DNA of 41,094 nt from an uncultured Prevotella sp. (lineage in GTDB: Bacteria > Bacteroidota > Bacteroidia > Bacteroidales > Bacteroidaceae), in assembly GCA_900317405.1 (NCBI GenBank), contig ONGP01000015.1:1-41094 (forward strand), read 5' to 3'. Below the pieces are notes generated by a model that was not told the origin of the DNA, did no database searches, and saw nothing but the letters and a program-made list of their open reading frames with translations. Both the position numbers and the translations under genes were made by a program. Shown piece by piece: positions 33,684 to 41,094 of this stretch. Positions within the stretch are counted from its first letter, which is position 1. The number at the start of each line of letters is the position of its first letter.

Positions 33684-34199
33684 ATGGGTAATACAGTTAT
33701 GTTTATCATTCTCGCGGTGTTCATCATCGGTTCAGCGCTGATGTGTGTCACCACGACGAAGATTATGCGAGCCGCAACATTCATGTTGTTCGTGCTCTTT
33801 GGTGTAGCAGGCATCTACTTCCTGCTGGATTACACCTTCCTTGGAGCCGCTCAGATCTCAGTATATGCCGGAGGCGTTACTATGATCTATGTGTTTGCCA
33901 TCCAGTTGGTAAGCAAGCGCACTCTTCAGGGACTTGAGGAGCGAGTTAAGAGTAGCAAGATGATAGCTGGCGGTCTGGCTGCACTGGCCGGACTGGTGGT
34001 AGTAACACTCATCCTGCTCAAGGCTGGTTTCTACACTCAGGAGATAGCCAACGTAGAGGTTCCGATGAAGGAGATCGGTATGGCCCTGGTTGGTTCAGGT
34101 AAATATCAGTATGTACTGCCTTTCGAGTTCATCTCAGTATTCCTGCTGGCATGTATCATCGGTGGCCTGGTAGTAGCAAGAAAGGAGGATAAGGCATGA
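33684..34199 (+). CDS. nuoJ: Complex I subunit NuoJ
   Basis: This five-helix membrane subunit of 171 residues carries the pi-bulge-type segment GAAQISVYAGGVTMIYVFAI, conserved in NuoJ. The ATG at 33684 lies six bases after nuoI, and its TGA overlaps the nuoK ATG. Confidence 0.94.
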   Translation: MGNTVMFIILAVFIIGSALMCVTTTKIMRAATFMLFVLFGVAGIYFLLDYTFLGAAQISVYAGGVTMIYVFAIQLVSKRTLQGLEERVKSSKMIAGGLAALAGLVVVTLILLKAGFYTQEIANVEVPMKEIGMALVGSGKYQYVLPFEFISVFLLACIIGGLVVARKEDKA

Positions 34200-34504
34200 T
34201 ACCTGTAGAATGTTATTTCGCACTTAGTGCCCTGTTGTTCTTTATTGGTGTATATGGTTTCACTACCCGCCGCAACCTTATCGCCATGCTCATCTCTGTA
34301 GAGCTGGTATTGAATGCGGTCGACATCAACTTTGCTGCCATCAACCGTCTGCTCTATCCAGAGGGAATGGAAGGCATGTTTATGACTCTCTTCGTGATCG
34401 GTGTTGCCGCTGCCGAAAGTGCAGTTGCCATCGCTATCATCATCAATGTATATCGCAAGTTCAAGAGCGACAGCGTTGATGCCATCAAGAATATGAAACG
34501 ATAA
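34196..34504 (+). CDS. nuoK: Complex I subunit NuoK
   Basis: This three-helix membrane subunit of 102 residues belongs to the MrpC/NuoK family. The conserved intramembrane Glu residues are in LISVELVLNAVDINF and in GVAAAESAVAIAIII. It is coupled to nuoJ by a four-base overlap. Confidence 0.95.
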   Translation: MIPVECYFALSALLFFIGVYGFTTRRNLIAMLISVELVLNAVDINFAAINRLLYPEGMEGMFMTLFVIGVAAAESAVAIAIIINVYRKFKSDSVDAIKNMKR

Positions 34505-34521
34505 ATTAACGGTAAAGGATT

Positions 34522-36507
34522 ATGTTTAGTTACACATTATTTATAATGCTGCTGCCGCTGCTGTCGTTCATCGTTCTTGGACTGGCTGGCATGAAGATGC
34601 AGCACAAGGTGGCCGGACTCATCGGCACCTGTTCACTGGGAATCGTCACTATACTCTCTTACCTCACAGCATTCCAGTACTTCGGTATGGACCGTGTGGA
34701 TGGAGTATATCAGACATTTGTTCCGTATAACTTCACATGGTTGCCTCTGGGCAATCTGCATTTCGACCTCGGTATACTGCTCGATCCTATCAGCGTAATG
34801 ATGCTGATCGTAATCTCTACAGTATCACTGATGGTACATATCTACTCATTCGGCTATATGCACGGCGAGAAGGGATTCCAGCGTTACTACGCTTTCCTGA
34901 GCCTCTTCACCATGTCGATGCTGGGCTTGGTACTGGCCACCAACATCTTCCAGATGTATATGTTCTGGGAGCTTGTGGGTGTTTCATCTTACCTGCTCAT
35001 CGGCTTCTACTATCCTTTGAAGCCCGCTATCGCAGCCAGTAAGAAGGCATTCATCGTTACTCGCTTTGCCGATATGTTCTTCCTCGTAGGTATCCTTACC
35101 TTCGGCTACTTCGTAGATTCGTTCAGCTTCTCATTTGCTGGCGACATCGTGATGGGCCAGGGCACCACACCTTTCATCGAGGGCAACATTGCCAAGGCTG
35201 TAGCCGCTGGTGGTTTCATCATTCCTACTGCACTCGTGCTGATGTTCATCGGTGGTGCTGGTAAGAGTGCTATGTTCCCACTTCACATCTGGCTGCCCGA
35301 TGCCATGGAGGGTCCTACACCTGTATCTGCACTCATCCACGCTGCTACCATGGTTGTAGCTGGTGTGTTCCAGATTGCACGTATGTTCCCACTCTGGATT
35401 GAGTATGCACCACAGGCCATGTCGATTGTGGTTTGGGTGGGTGTGTTCACCGCTTTCTATGCAGCTGCTGTAGCTTGTGCTCAGAGCGACATCAAGCGTG
35501 TGCTTGCCTTCTCTACCATCTCTCAGATAGCCTTCATGATGGTGGCTCTTGGCGTATCGCTGCCAGGTCATCATGGTGCCGTGCTCGACAACCACGCACA
35601 GCTGGGTTACATGGCTGGTATGTTCCACCTCTTTACCCACGCTATGTTCAAGGCTTGTCTGTTCCTGGGTGCCGGATGTATCATCCACGCCGTTCACAGC
35701 AATGAGATGGCTCTGATGGGTGGTCTGCGCAAGTATATGCCTATCACTCACATCACCTTCCTCATTTCGTGTCTGGCCATCGCTGGTATCCCATTCTTCT
35801 CGGGCTTCAGCTCAAAGGATGAGATTATCACCGCCTGCATGGAGTACAGCCCAGTAGTAGGTTGGATCATGACTGGTATCGCCGCCATGACTGCCTTCTA
35901 CATGTTCCGTCTGTACTACGGCATCTTCTGGGGAACAGAGAACAAGGAGGCTCATGAGCATCACACTCCACACGAGGCTCCTCTCACAATGACTATTCCT
36001 CTGATCGTACTCTGCGTTATCACCGTTGGTGTGGGTGTTTACACCACTCTCGGTGGATTCATGGAGTGGGGTGGTTCGTTTGGTAGCTACGTAAGTGCTG
36101 CCGGTACCGACTATACCATCCACTTCAACACACAGATTGCCCTTACCTCTACAGTTATTGCGATTCTGAGCATCTGTCTCGCCACCTATATATATAAAGG
36201 TGAGAGCCAGCCTATTGCCGATCGTCTGTATACTACGTTCCCCAAGCTGCATCGTGCAGCCTACAAGCGTTTCTATCAGGACGAGATCTGGCAGTATGTT
36301 ACTCATCGTATCATCTTCCGCTTGGTTTCTACACCTATTGCCTGGTTCGACCGTCACATTGTGGATGGCACATTCAACTTCCTGGCTTGGGGTGCTAACG
36401 AGGCTGGTGAGAGTATCCGCGACTGGCAGAGCGGCGACGTTCGTCAGTATGCCGTATGGTTCCTCACGGGTACAGTTGCTTTGACATTAATCCTTTTATG
36501 CATCTAA
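34522..36507 (+). CDS. nuoL: Complex I subunit NuoL (antiporter-like)
   Basis: This 661-residue, many-helix subunit is the distal proton-pumping channel of complex I. Mrp-type antiporter blocks are intact: YMFWELVGVSSYLLIGFYYP, GGAGKSAMFPLHIWLPDAME, then PVSALIHAATMVVAG and FTHAMFKACLFLGAG. The C-terminal part carries the lateral helix extension and ends in a last helix (WFLTGTVALTLILL). It starts 17 bases after nuoK. Confidence 0.96.
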   Translation: MFSYTLFIMLLPLLSFIVLGLAGMKMQHKVAGLIGTCSLGIVTILSYLTAFQYFGMDRVDGVYQTFVPYNFTWLPLGNLHFDLGILLDPISVMMLIVISTVSLMVHIYSFGYMHGEKGFQRYYAFLSLFTMSMLGLVLATNIFQMYMFWELVGVSSYLLIGFYYPLKPAIAASKKAFIVTRFADMFFLVGILTFGYFVDSFSFSFAGDIVMGQGTTPFIEGNIAKAVAAGGFIIPTALVLMFIGGAGKSAMFPLHIWLPDAMEGPTPVSALIHAATMVVAGVFQIARMFPLWIEYAPQAMSIVVWVGVFTAFYAAAVACAQSDIKRVLAFSTISQIAFMMVALGVSLPGHHGAVLDNHAQLGYMAGMFHLFTHAMFKACLFLGAGCIIHAVHSNEMALMGGLRKYMPITHITFLISCLAIAGIPFFSGFSSKDEIITACMEYSPVVGWIMTGIAAMTAFYMFRLYYGIFWGTENKEAHEHHTPHEAPLTMTIPLIVLCVITVGVGVYTTLGGFMEWGGSFGSYVSAAGTDYTIHFNTQIALTSTVIAILSICLATYIYKGESQPIADRLYTTFPKLHRAAYKRFYQDEIWQYVTHRIIFRLVSTPIAWFDRHIVDGTFNFLAWGANEAGESIRDWQSGDVRQYAVWFLTGTVALTLILLCI

Positions 36508-36511
36508 AGAT

Positions 36512-38032
36512 ATGAGTATATTAAGTGTTTTCGTAATAATTCCCGCTCTGATGCTGTTGGGTCTTTGGCTTGCCAAGAACCTCAATCAGGTGCGTGGTGT
36601 GATGGTTGCGGGTTCTAGCTGTCTGTTGGCTCTGAGCATTTGGCTTACCATCTACTTTATCCAGGAGCGTGCTGCTGGTAACACAGCCGAGATGCTGCTC
36701 ACATACAGCACCCCTTGGTTCAAGCCTCTCAACATTGCCTACAGCGTGGGTGTTGATGGTATCTCGGTGGTAATGCTGCTGCTGTCTAGCATCATCGTGT
36801 TCACAGGTACATTTGCCTCATGGCAGCTCAAGCCGCTCACCAAGGAGTACTTCCTCTGGTTCACCCTGCTCAGTACAGGTGTGTTCGGCTTCTTCATCTC
36901 TACCGACCTGTTCACCATGTTCATGTTCTACGAGGTGGCTCTTATCCCGATGTACCTTCTGATTGGTGTATGGGGTAGCGGTCGCAAGGAGTATTCGGCC
37001 ATGAAGCTTACTCTGATGCTGATGGGAGGTTCTGCCCTGCTTATTCTCGGATTGCTGGGTATCTACTACTTCAACGGTATCTATAGTGGCAACTATACAT
37101 TCGAGCTTACCACTATCGCAGCTAATCACTGTATTCCTGGACATATCCAGAATATCTTCTTCCCATTCATCTTCATCGGATTCGGTGTGCTGGGTGCTCT
37201 GTTCCCATTCCACACATGGAGCCCCGATGGTCACGCTTCGGCCCCTACAGCAGTATCTATGCTGCACGCTGGTGTGCTCATGAAGCTGGGAGGTTACGGC
37301 TGCTTCCGCGTAGCTATGTATCTGCTGCCTGAGGCTGCTCAGGATCTCTCTTGGATCTTCCTCATCCTCACCACCATCTCGGTAGTTTACGGTGCTCTGA
37401 GCGCTTGCGTACAGACCGACCTTAAGTATATCAATGCTTACTCATCGGTATCTCACTGCGGACTGGTGCTCTTCGCCCTGCTGATGATGAGTCAGACAGC
37501 CGTTACAGGTGCTGTGCTGCAGATGTTGTCGCACGGACTTATGACAGCCCTGTTCTTCGCCCTCATCGGTATGATCTACGGTCGTACCCACACTCGTGAT
37601 ATCCGCGAGCTGGCCGGTCTGATGAAGATTATGCCTTTCCTGGCAGTAGGTTATGTTATCGCAGGTCTGGCCAACCTTGGTCTTCCTGGATTCTCAGGTT
37701 TTATTGCTGAGATGACCATCTTCGTAGGTTCGTTTGGTGCTCACCCAATGAGTGGCGACCCCAACACCTCATTCCGTATGGTGGCTACCATCATCGCATG
37801 TACGTCGATCGTTGTAACAGCTGTCTACATCCTGCGTGTTGTTGGTAAGATACTGTATGGCGAGGTAGAGAACAAGCACTTCCTTGAGCTCACCGATGCT
37901 ACATGGGATGAGCGTGTTGCAGTTATCTGTCTGATTTTCTGCGTAGCCGGTCTTGGTTCTTTCCCATTCTGGGTAAGCAACATCATCTCGCCTGCCGCAG
38001 GTACTATCTTGGAGTCAATTGGTGTAATGTAA
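36512..38032 (+). CDS. nuoM: Complex I subunit NuoM (antiporter-like)
   Basis: This proton-pumping membrane subunit has 506 residues. The channel motifs FMFYEVALIPMYLLIGVWGS, FPFHTWSPDGHASAPTAVSM, LHAGVLMKLGGYG and LSHGLMTALFFALIGM with the pumping Glu, Lys and His positions are present. It begins four bases after nuoL. Confidence 0.96.
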   Translation: MSILSVFVIIPALMLLGLWLAKNLNQVRGVMVAGSSCLLALSIWLTIYFIQERAAGNTAEMLLTYSTPWFKPLNIAYSVGVDGISVVMLLLSSIIVFTGTFASWQLKPLTKEYFLWFTLLSTGVFGFFISTDLFTMFMFYEVALIPMYLLIGVWGSGRKEYSAMKLTLMLMGGSALLILGLLGIYYFNGIYSGNYTFELTTIAANHCIPGHIQNIFFPFIFIGFGVLGALFPFHTWSPDGHASAPTAVSMLHAGVLMKLGGYGCFRVAMYLLPEAAQDLSWIFLILTTISVVYGALSACVQTDLKYINAYSSVSHCGLVLFALLMMSQTAVTGAVLQMLSHGLMTALFFALIGMIYGRTHTRDIRELAGLMKIMPFLAVGYVIAGLANLGLPGFSGFIAEMTIFVGSFGAHPMSGDPNTSFRMVATIIACTSIVVTAVYILRVVGKILYGEVENKHFLELTDATWDERVAVICLIFCVAGLGSFPFWVSNIISPAAGTILESIGVM

Positions 38033-38051
38033 AGTAAGGAGGACTAAAGAT

Positions 38052-39479
38052 ATGAATTATAGTGAATTTCTGAATATGGTTCCAGAGTTTGCCCTTGTGG
38101 TATCTCTGTTGATAGTCTTCTGTGTAGACTTCATCTGCCCACGTTGTGGTACAGATCGCACCAAGATGATGAACATTCTGGCATCGCTGCTGATGGTAGG
38201 TACAGCCGTAGTAAGCGCTACCAGCGAGCCCTCGTCAGCCTTTGGCGGCATCTACGTTACCTCGCAGGCCATCAATGTCATGAAGTCTATCCTGGCATTC
38301 GGTTCTCTCATCGTGGTGGTTATGGCCAATCCATGGGTCGAGAAGAACTGGAAGCATGCCGGCGAGTTCTATATGCTCATCATCAGCACCCTGCTGGGTA
38401 TGTTTGTGATGATGTCATCAGGTTCGTTCCTGATGTTCTTCCTCGGTCTCGAGATGGCCTCAGTGCCCCTGGCATGTATGGTGGCCTTCGACCGCGACCG
38501 CAAGGAGAGCGCCGAGGGAGCAGCCAAGTACATCCTCGTAGCCACATTCTCAAGCGGCGTAATGCTGTTCGGTATCTCGTTCATCTACGCTGCTACAGGT
38601 ACTCTCTATTTCGACGACGTAGCTACTGTAGTCAAGGGCTCGCCTCTGTGCATCATGGGTCTGGCCTTCTTCTTCAGTGGTCTTGGCTTCAAGATTTCGC
38701 TCGTACCGTTCCACTTCTGGACAGCCGACACCTATCAGGGTGCTCCTACGCCAGTAACCGGTTACCTCAGCGTTATCTCTAAGGGTGCTGCCGCCATCAC
38801 ACTGTGCACCATCCTTATGAAGGCCTTCGCTCCTATGGTAGAGTACTGGAACTACATGCTTTATATCGTTATCGTGCTCTCTATCACCGTGGCCAACCTG
38901 TTTGCCATCCGTCAGAGCGAGCTCAAGCGCTTCATGGCGTTCAGCTCTATCTCACAGGCCGGATACATCATGCTGGCAGTGGTAGGCAATGGTCAGCTGG
39001 GTGTAGCCGCACTTACTTACTACGTGCTGGTTTACATCGTAGCCAACATGGCCGTGTTCACCGTTATCAACGTGGTAGAGCAGAACAACAATGGCCGCAC
39101 TGATATGGCAGCCTACAACGGTTTCTATCAGACCAACCCCAAGCTCTCGTTCCTCATGACGCTTGCTCTGTTCTCGCTGGCTGGTATCCCACCGTTTGCA
39201 GGTATGTTCTCTAAGTTCTTCGTGTTCATGGCTGGTGTGCAGAATGGCGATCCAATGGCCTACGCAGTAGTGTTCATTGCCCTTGTCAACACCGTAGTAT
39301 CACTCTACTACTATCTGCTCATCGTCAAGGCTATGTACATCACTAAGACCGACGAGCCTCTGCCTACATTCCAGAGCGACTCTTCAAGCAAGCTTGCCCT
39401 CGCTGTATGTACAGCCGGCATCGCCCTCTTCGGCGTTGTAAGCTGCATCTACGAGTGGATAGCTGCTGCAGGATTGTAA
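38052..39479 (+). CDS. nuoN: Complex I subunit NuoN (antiporter-like)
   Basis: This third antiporter-like proton channel has 475 residues. Typical segments are FFLGLEMASVPLACMVAFDR, LGFKISLVPFHFWTADTYQG with PTPVTGYLSVISKGAA, and KRFMAFSSISQAGYIMLAVV. It closes the nuo operon 20 bases after nuoM, and a hairpin terminator follows 33 bases later. Confidence 0.96.
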   Translation: MNYSEFLNMVPEFALVVSLLIVFCVDFICPRCGTDRTKMMNILASLLMVGTAVVSATSEPSSAFGGIYVTSQAINVMKSILAFGSLIVVVMANPWVEKNWKHAGEFYMLIISTLLGMFVMMSSGSFLMFFLGLEMASVPLACMVAFDRDRKESAEGAAKYILVATFSSGVMLFGISFIYAATGTLYFDDVATVVKGSPLCIMGLAFFFSGLGFKISLVPFHFWTADTYQGAPTPVTGYLSVISKGAAAITLCTILMKAFAPMVEYWNYMLYIVIVLSITVANLFAIRQSELKRFMAFSSISQAGYIMLAVVGNGQLGVAALTYYVLVYIVANMAVFTVINVVEQNNNGRTDMAAYNGFYQTNPKLSFLMTLALFSLAGIPPFAGMFSKFFVFMAGVQNGDPMAYAVVFIALVNTVVSLYYYLLIVKAMYITKTDEPLPTFQSDSSSKLALAVCTAGIALFGVVSCIYEWIAAAGL

Positions 39480-39512
39480 ACACAATACTAAGTAAGGTTT
39501 TTTATAATTGCA

Positions 39513-39554
39513 GAATCCCGATGGCTCGTGAGAGCTGTCGGGGTTCGTTTTTTT
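39513..39554 (+). terminator. Terminator of the nuo operon
   Basis: GAATCCCGA and TCGGGGTTC (one G-T pair) extend into an inner GCTC/GAGC stem around a short loop, and a run of seven T follows at 39548-39554. This is a strong intrinsic terminator shape. Confidence 0.85.
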
Positions 39555-39573
39555 GTGAAAATACGCAAAAAGT

Positions 39574-39604
39574 TTTGGTAATTTAAAAAATGTGCCTACC
39601 TTTG
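39574..39604 (+). promoter_or_regulatory. Promoter of the small lipoprotein gene
   Basis: TTTG (39574-39577), a 19-base spacer and TACCTTTG (39597-39604), followed by CAC, is an ideal Bacteroidetes promoter. The start codon is 39 bases downstream. Confidence 0.8.
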
Positions 39605-39643
39605 CACGCAGATTATAATCACAACTAATTTAAAATTATTCGT

Positions 39644-40102
39644 ATGATGATGAAAAATTGTATTAGAATCTTTATAGCTGCTGTACTGTTGGCACTGCCC
39701 GTAGTCTTCACTGCTTGCAGTAGCGACGATGGTCCTCGTGTACCTAAGGGCCCCGAGGCTTTCGAGTATCAGTGGGAGCTGGCCGGTACAGTCATTGCGC
39801 AGGGCACAGCAGCCGAGAAGCGTGCCGCACTCGATGCCGAGGAGGAGATTAACGCCATCCTGGTAGCATCGTTCAGAGCCAAGACCATCGAGGGCGCCAC
39901 TGTGTCGGTCGACTCTGTTAAGCAGATATTCAAGGTGGTAGGCAGCGATGCCGATTCGAACGACGATGTGGTTCGTGGTGTTTACTATTCGGCCAAGGCC
40001 GACCTTAAGAAGGCCGCAGCCAAGGGATTGCCTAAGCAAGCCACTATCAGCATCAAGCGTGATAACACGTTTATCATCAAGCAGGAAAAGCTTAGAGACT
40101 AA
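39644..40102 (+). CDS. Small lipoprotein of unknown function
   Basis: This 152-residue protein has a lipoprotein signal (VVFTAC, Cys25) and a flexible Ser/Asp start to the mature chain, SSDDGPRVPKGP. I recognise no family. The mature part is mixed alpha/beta with many Ala, Glu and Lys. It could begin at any of three consecutive Met codons. It is a single-gene unit with its own strong promoter, placed between the nuo terminator and a second hairpin. Confidence 0.7.
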   Translation: MMMKNCIRIFIAAVLLALPVVFTACSSDDGPRVPKGPEAFEYQWELAGTVIAQGTAAEKRAALDAEEEINAILVASFRAKTIEGATVSVDSVKQIFKVVGSDADSNDDVVRGVYYSAKADLKKAAAKGLPKQATISIKRDNTFIIKQEKLRD

Positions 40103-40124
40103 GGCTTTACAAATTCTTCTTACA

Positions 40125-40165
40125 TAAAAAAGAATCGGGGGACGAGCATCGCTGCTGGTCCCCCG
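40125..40165. terminator. Hairpin terminator between converging genes
   Basis: CGGGGGAC (40136-40143) pairs perfectly with GTCCCCCG (40158-40165) around a 14-base loop. On the minus strand the stem is followed by ATTCTTTTTT, so it best serves the 40171-40950 gene; on the plus strand the following sequence is only weakly T-rich. Confidence 0.75.
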
Positions 40166-40170
40166 TATTG

Positions 40171-40950
40171 TTATCTCTTGCTTTTGCCCTCCTCGTATGC
40201 CTTATCCAACTTGTTCTTTATGTCCCTTCTTACTTGTATCATCGAGTCTAAGAACGCCTTCTCCTCATCGTTAAACTTTGTAGCCTTCTCCAGCTTAGTG
40301 CGATTCTGGTGGTATTCGTCCAGTTCCTTGTCGCTCACGTTGGTCAGCATTCTGCAGGCCCTGTAGTTCTGGCTGATAATACGGGCATTCACGGCACTCA
40401 CAAATCGCAGTTCCTCTGCCGTATCGCGCACGTTGGCCAGGCTGTCGTAATTGTCGGTTATGCCGCCCGTCACCATTTTCGAAAACTGCTTTGTCACGTT
40501 CTCATTGTAATACTCACGCATTCTGTAGAAGTCGCTGGCCTTCTCCACAAAGTTTATGTTGCCGATGGTGTTTATACTCTCTATGTTCGAGTTGAATATG
40601 TTCTCCACCGTTCTGGTGTAGTCCATCTCGATATAGTTCCACTTCAGCAGGTATCCGCTAGTGTCAAAGCTGTCGGGATTAGCCAGATACATAGCCTGAT
40701 CCTCCACAAACTTGCCTATCATCGAGTCCACCTCATTTATTTCGTCCATCGACGTCTTCATGTCGCACAGCACCATCAGCAGTATCTGGTGCTTCTCGTT
40801 CTCCTTCTTGTTTTTGTCTACTACGGCAGCTGTGCCAAACGTCAGCGCTATCGACACTGTGGTAGCCAGCAGCGACAGCATAAACTGCTTCATCGTAGCC
40901 ATTCCGCTGCCTTTTTTCAGGCTCTTTGGGGTATGTAGTTTTATATTCAT
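40171..40950 (-). CDS. Single-pass membrane protein of unknown function
   Basis: This protein of 259 residues has a basic N-terminus and one hydrophobic helix at about residues 24-44 (FMLSLLATTVSIALTFGTAA), followed by a long charged, helical domain rich in Glu, Lys and Asn. The layout (short cytoplasmic tail, helix, coiled-coil-like periplasmic part) resembles small anchored sensors or scaffold proteins of Bacteroidetes, but I cannot name a family. The start at 40950 is an ATG; an internal ATG at about residue 17 or 20 would leave a shorter tail. It is the likely downstream partner of the gene cut by the window edge. Confidence 0.65.
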   Translation of the reverse strand: MNIKLHTPKSLKKGSGMATMKQFMLSLLATTVSIALTFGTAAVVDKNKKENEKHQILLMVLCDMKTSMDEINEVDSMIGKFVEDQAMYLANPDSFDTSGYLLKWNYIEMDYTRTVENIFNSNIESINTIGNINFVEKASDFYRMREYYNENVTKQFSKMVTGGITDNYDSLANVRDTAEELRFVSAVNARIISQNYRACRMLTNVSDKELDEYHQNRTKLEKATKFNDEEKAFLDSMIQVRRDIKNKLDKAYEEGKSKR

Positions 40951-40985
40951 AATTCAGATTACTAATTGTCCCCTGTCATCCTAGA

Positions 40986-41094
40986 TTATTCTTCAACTCT
41001 TTCCCAATCCACGGTTTGTTCAAAGGTGGTGCCGTCTTCCTTCGCACGCAGGGCTTTCCATTGCATCTTGCCGTCTTTCAGGCTATTGACCTCC
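40986..41094 (-). CDS. 3' end of an unidentified gene
   Basis: An open frame runs into the window edge and ends in TAA at 40986-40988. About 35 codons are visible, reading SLKDGKMQWKALRAKEDG and ending in WERVEE. The fragment is too short to name. It uses GAA and AAA more than the other genes here, which favour GAG and AAG, but the sample is small. Confidence 0.5.
   Translation of the reverse strand, partial: EVNSLKDGKMQWKALRAKEDGTTFEQTVDWERVEE

Noticed and set aside
1-41094. A defence island, prophage or integrated element
   Set aside because: No integrase, transposase, restriction or toxin gene was recognised; apart from the fragment at the right edge, codon use looks uniform by eye.

Overview
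The window looks like chromosome from a Bacteroidales bacterium, most likely a Prevotella-type member of Prevotellaceae. The evidence is the repeated Bacteroidetes promoter box TAnnTTTG, often followed by GCAC, sometimes with TTTG about 19-20 bases upstream. Purine-rich Shine-Dalgarno sites are scarce. Lineage-typical genes are present: a Reg_prop/AraC regulator, a PafA-type phosphatase, the mannosylglucose phosphorylase route for mannan, and a complex I lacking NuoEFG. No rRNA, tRNA, CRISPR array, phage or insertion-sequence transposase was recognised, and no gene-free stretch exceeds about 250 bases.

Layout. 1-712 (-) is the 5' part of pgk, with an apparent one-base frameshift at its start. 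795-2207 (-) is radA, divergent from a two-gene unit (2283-5390, +) encoding a solute-binding lipoprotein and a TPR protein. 5344-13233 (-) is a tight chain, in transcription order kdsA, kdsD, a giant propeller/AraC regulator, a secreted phospholipase D/cardiolipin-synthase-like protein and an acyltransferase-3 membrane protein; its genes overlap by up to four bases or lie 2-6 bases apart. 13292-15646 (-) is a large MscS-family channel. 15789-17619 (+) holds a BadF-type sugar kinase and an unrecognised membrane protein. 17669-19755 (-) holds a HAD-phosphatase lipoprotein and a GH43-like hydrolase.

20003-27686 (+) is a compact beta-mannan operon: GH5 mannanase lipoprotein, CE7-type esterase, GH26 mannanase lipoprotein, GH130 mannosylglucose phosphorylase, GPH-family symporter and mannobiose 2-epimerase. 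It reads as a full route. Deacetylation and endo-cleavage occur outside, mannobiose is imported, epimerised to mannosylglucose, then phosphorolysed to mannose-1-phosphate and glucose. It ends in a hairpin terminator that overlaps the promoter of pafA (27766-29280). 29330-39479 (+) is nuoA-B-CD-H-I-J-K-L-M-N. The right end has a small lipoprotein, a membrane-anchored protein of unknown role and the 3' tail of one more gene.

Three things stand out. First, a 34-base double-hairpin repeat occurs once in frame inside radA and once in a mannan-operon intergenic gap, with a compensatory base-pair change between copies. Second, a tandem heptamer (ACATTAA) fills the three non-overlapping gaps after the esterase, GH26 and GH130 genes and supplies their stop codons. 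Third, the regulator in the Kdo operon has the HTCS architecture but appears to have lost the phospho-acceptor His, the kinase ATPase domain and the receiver Asp.
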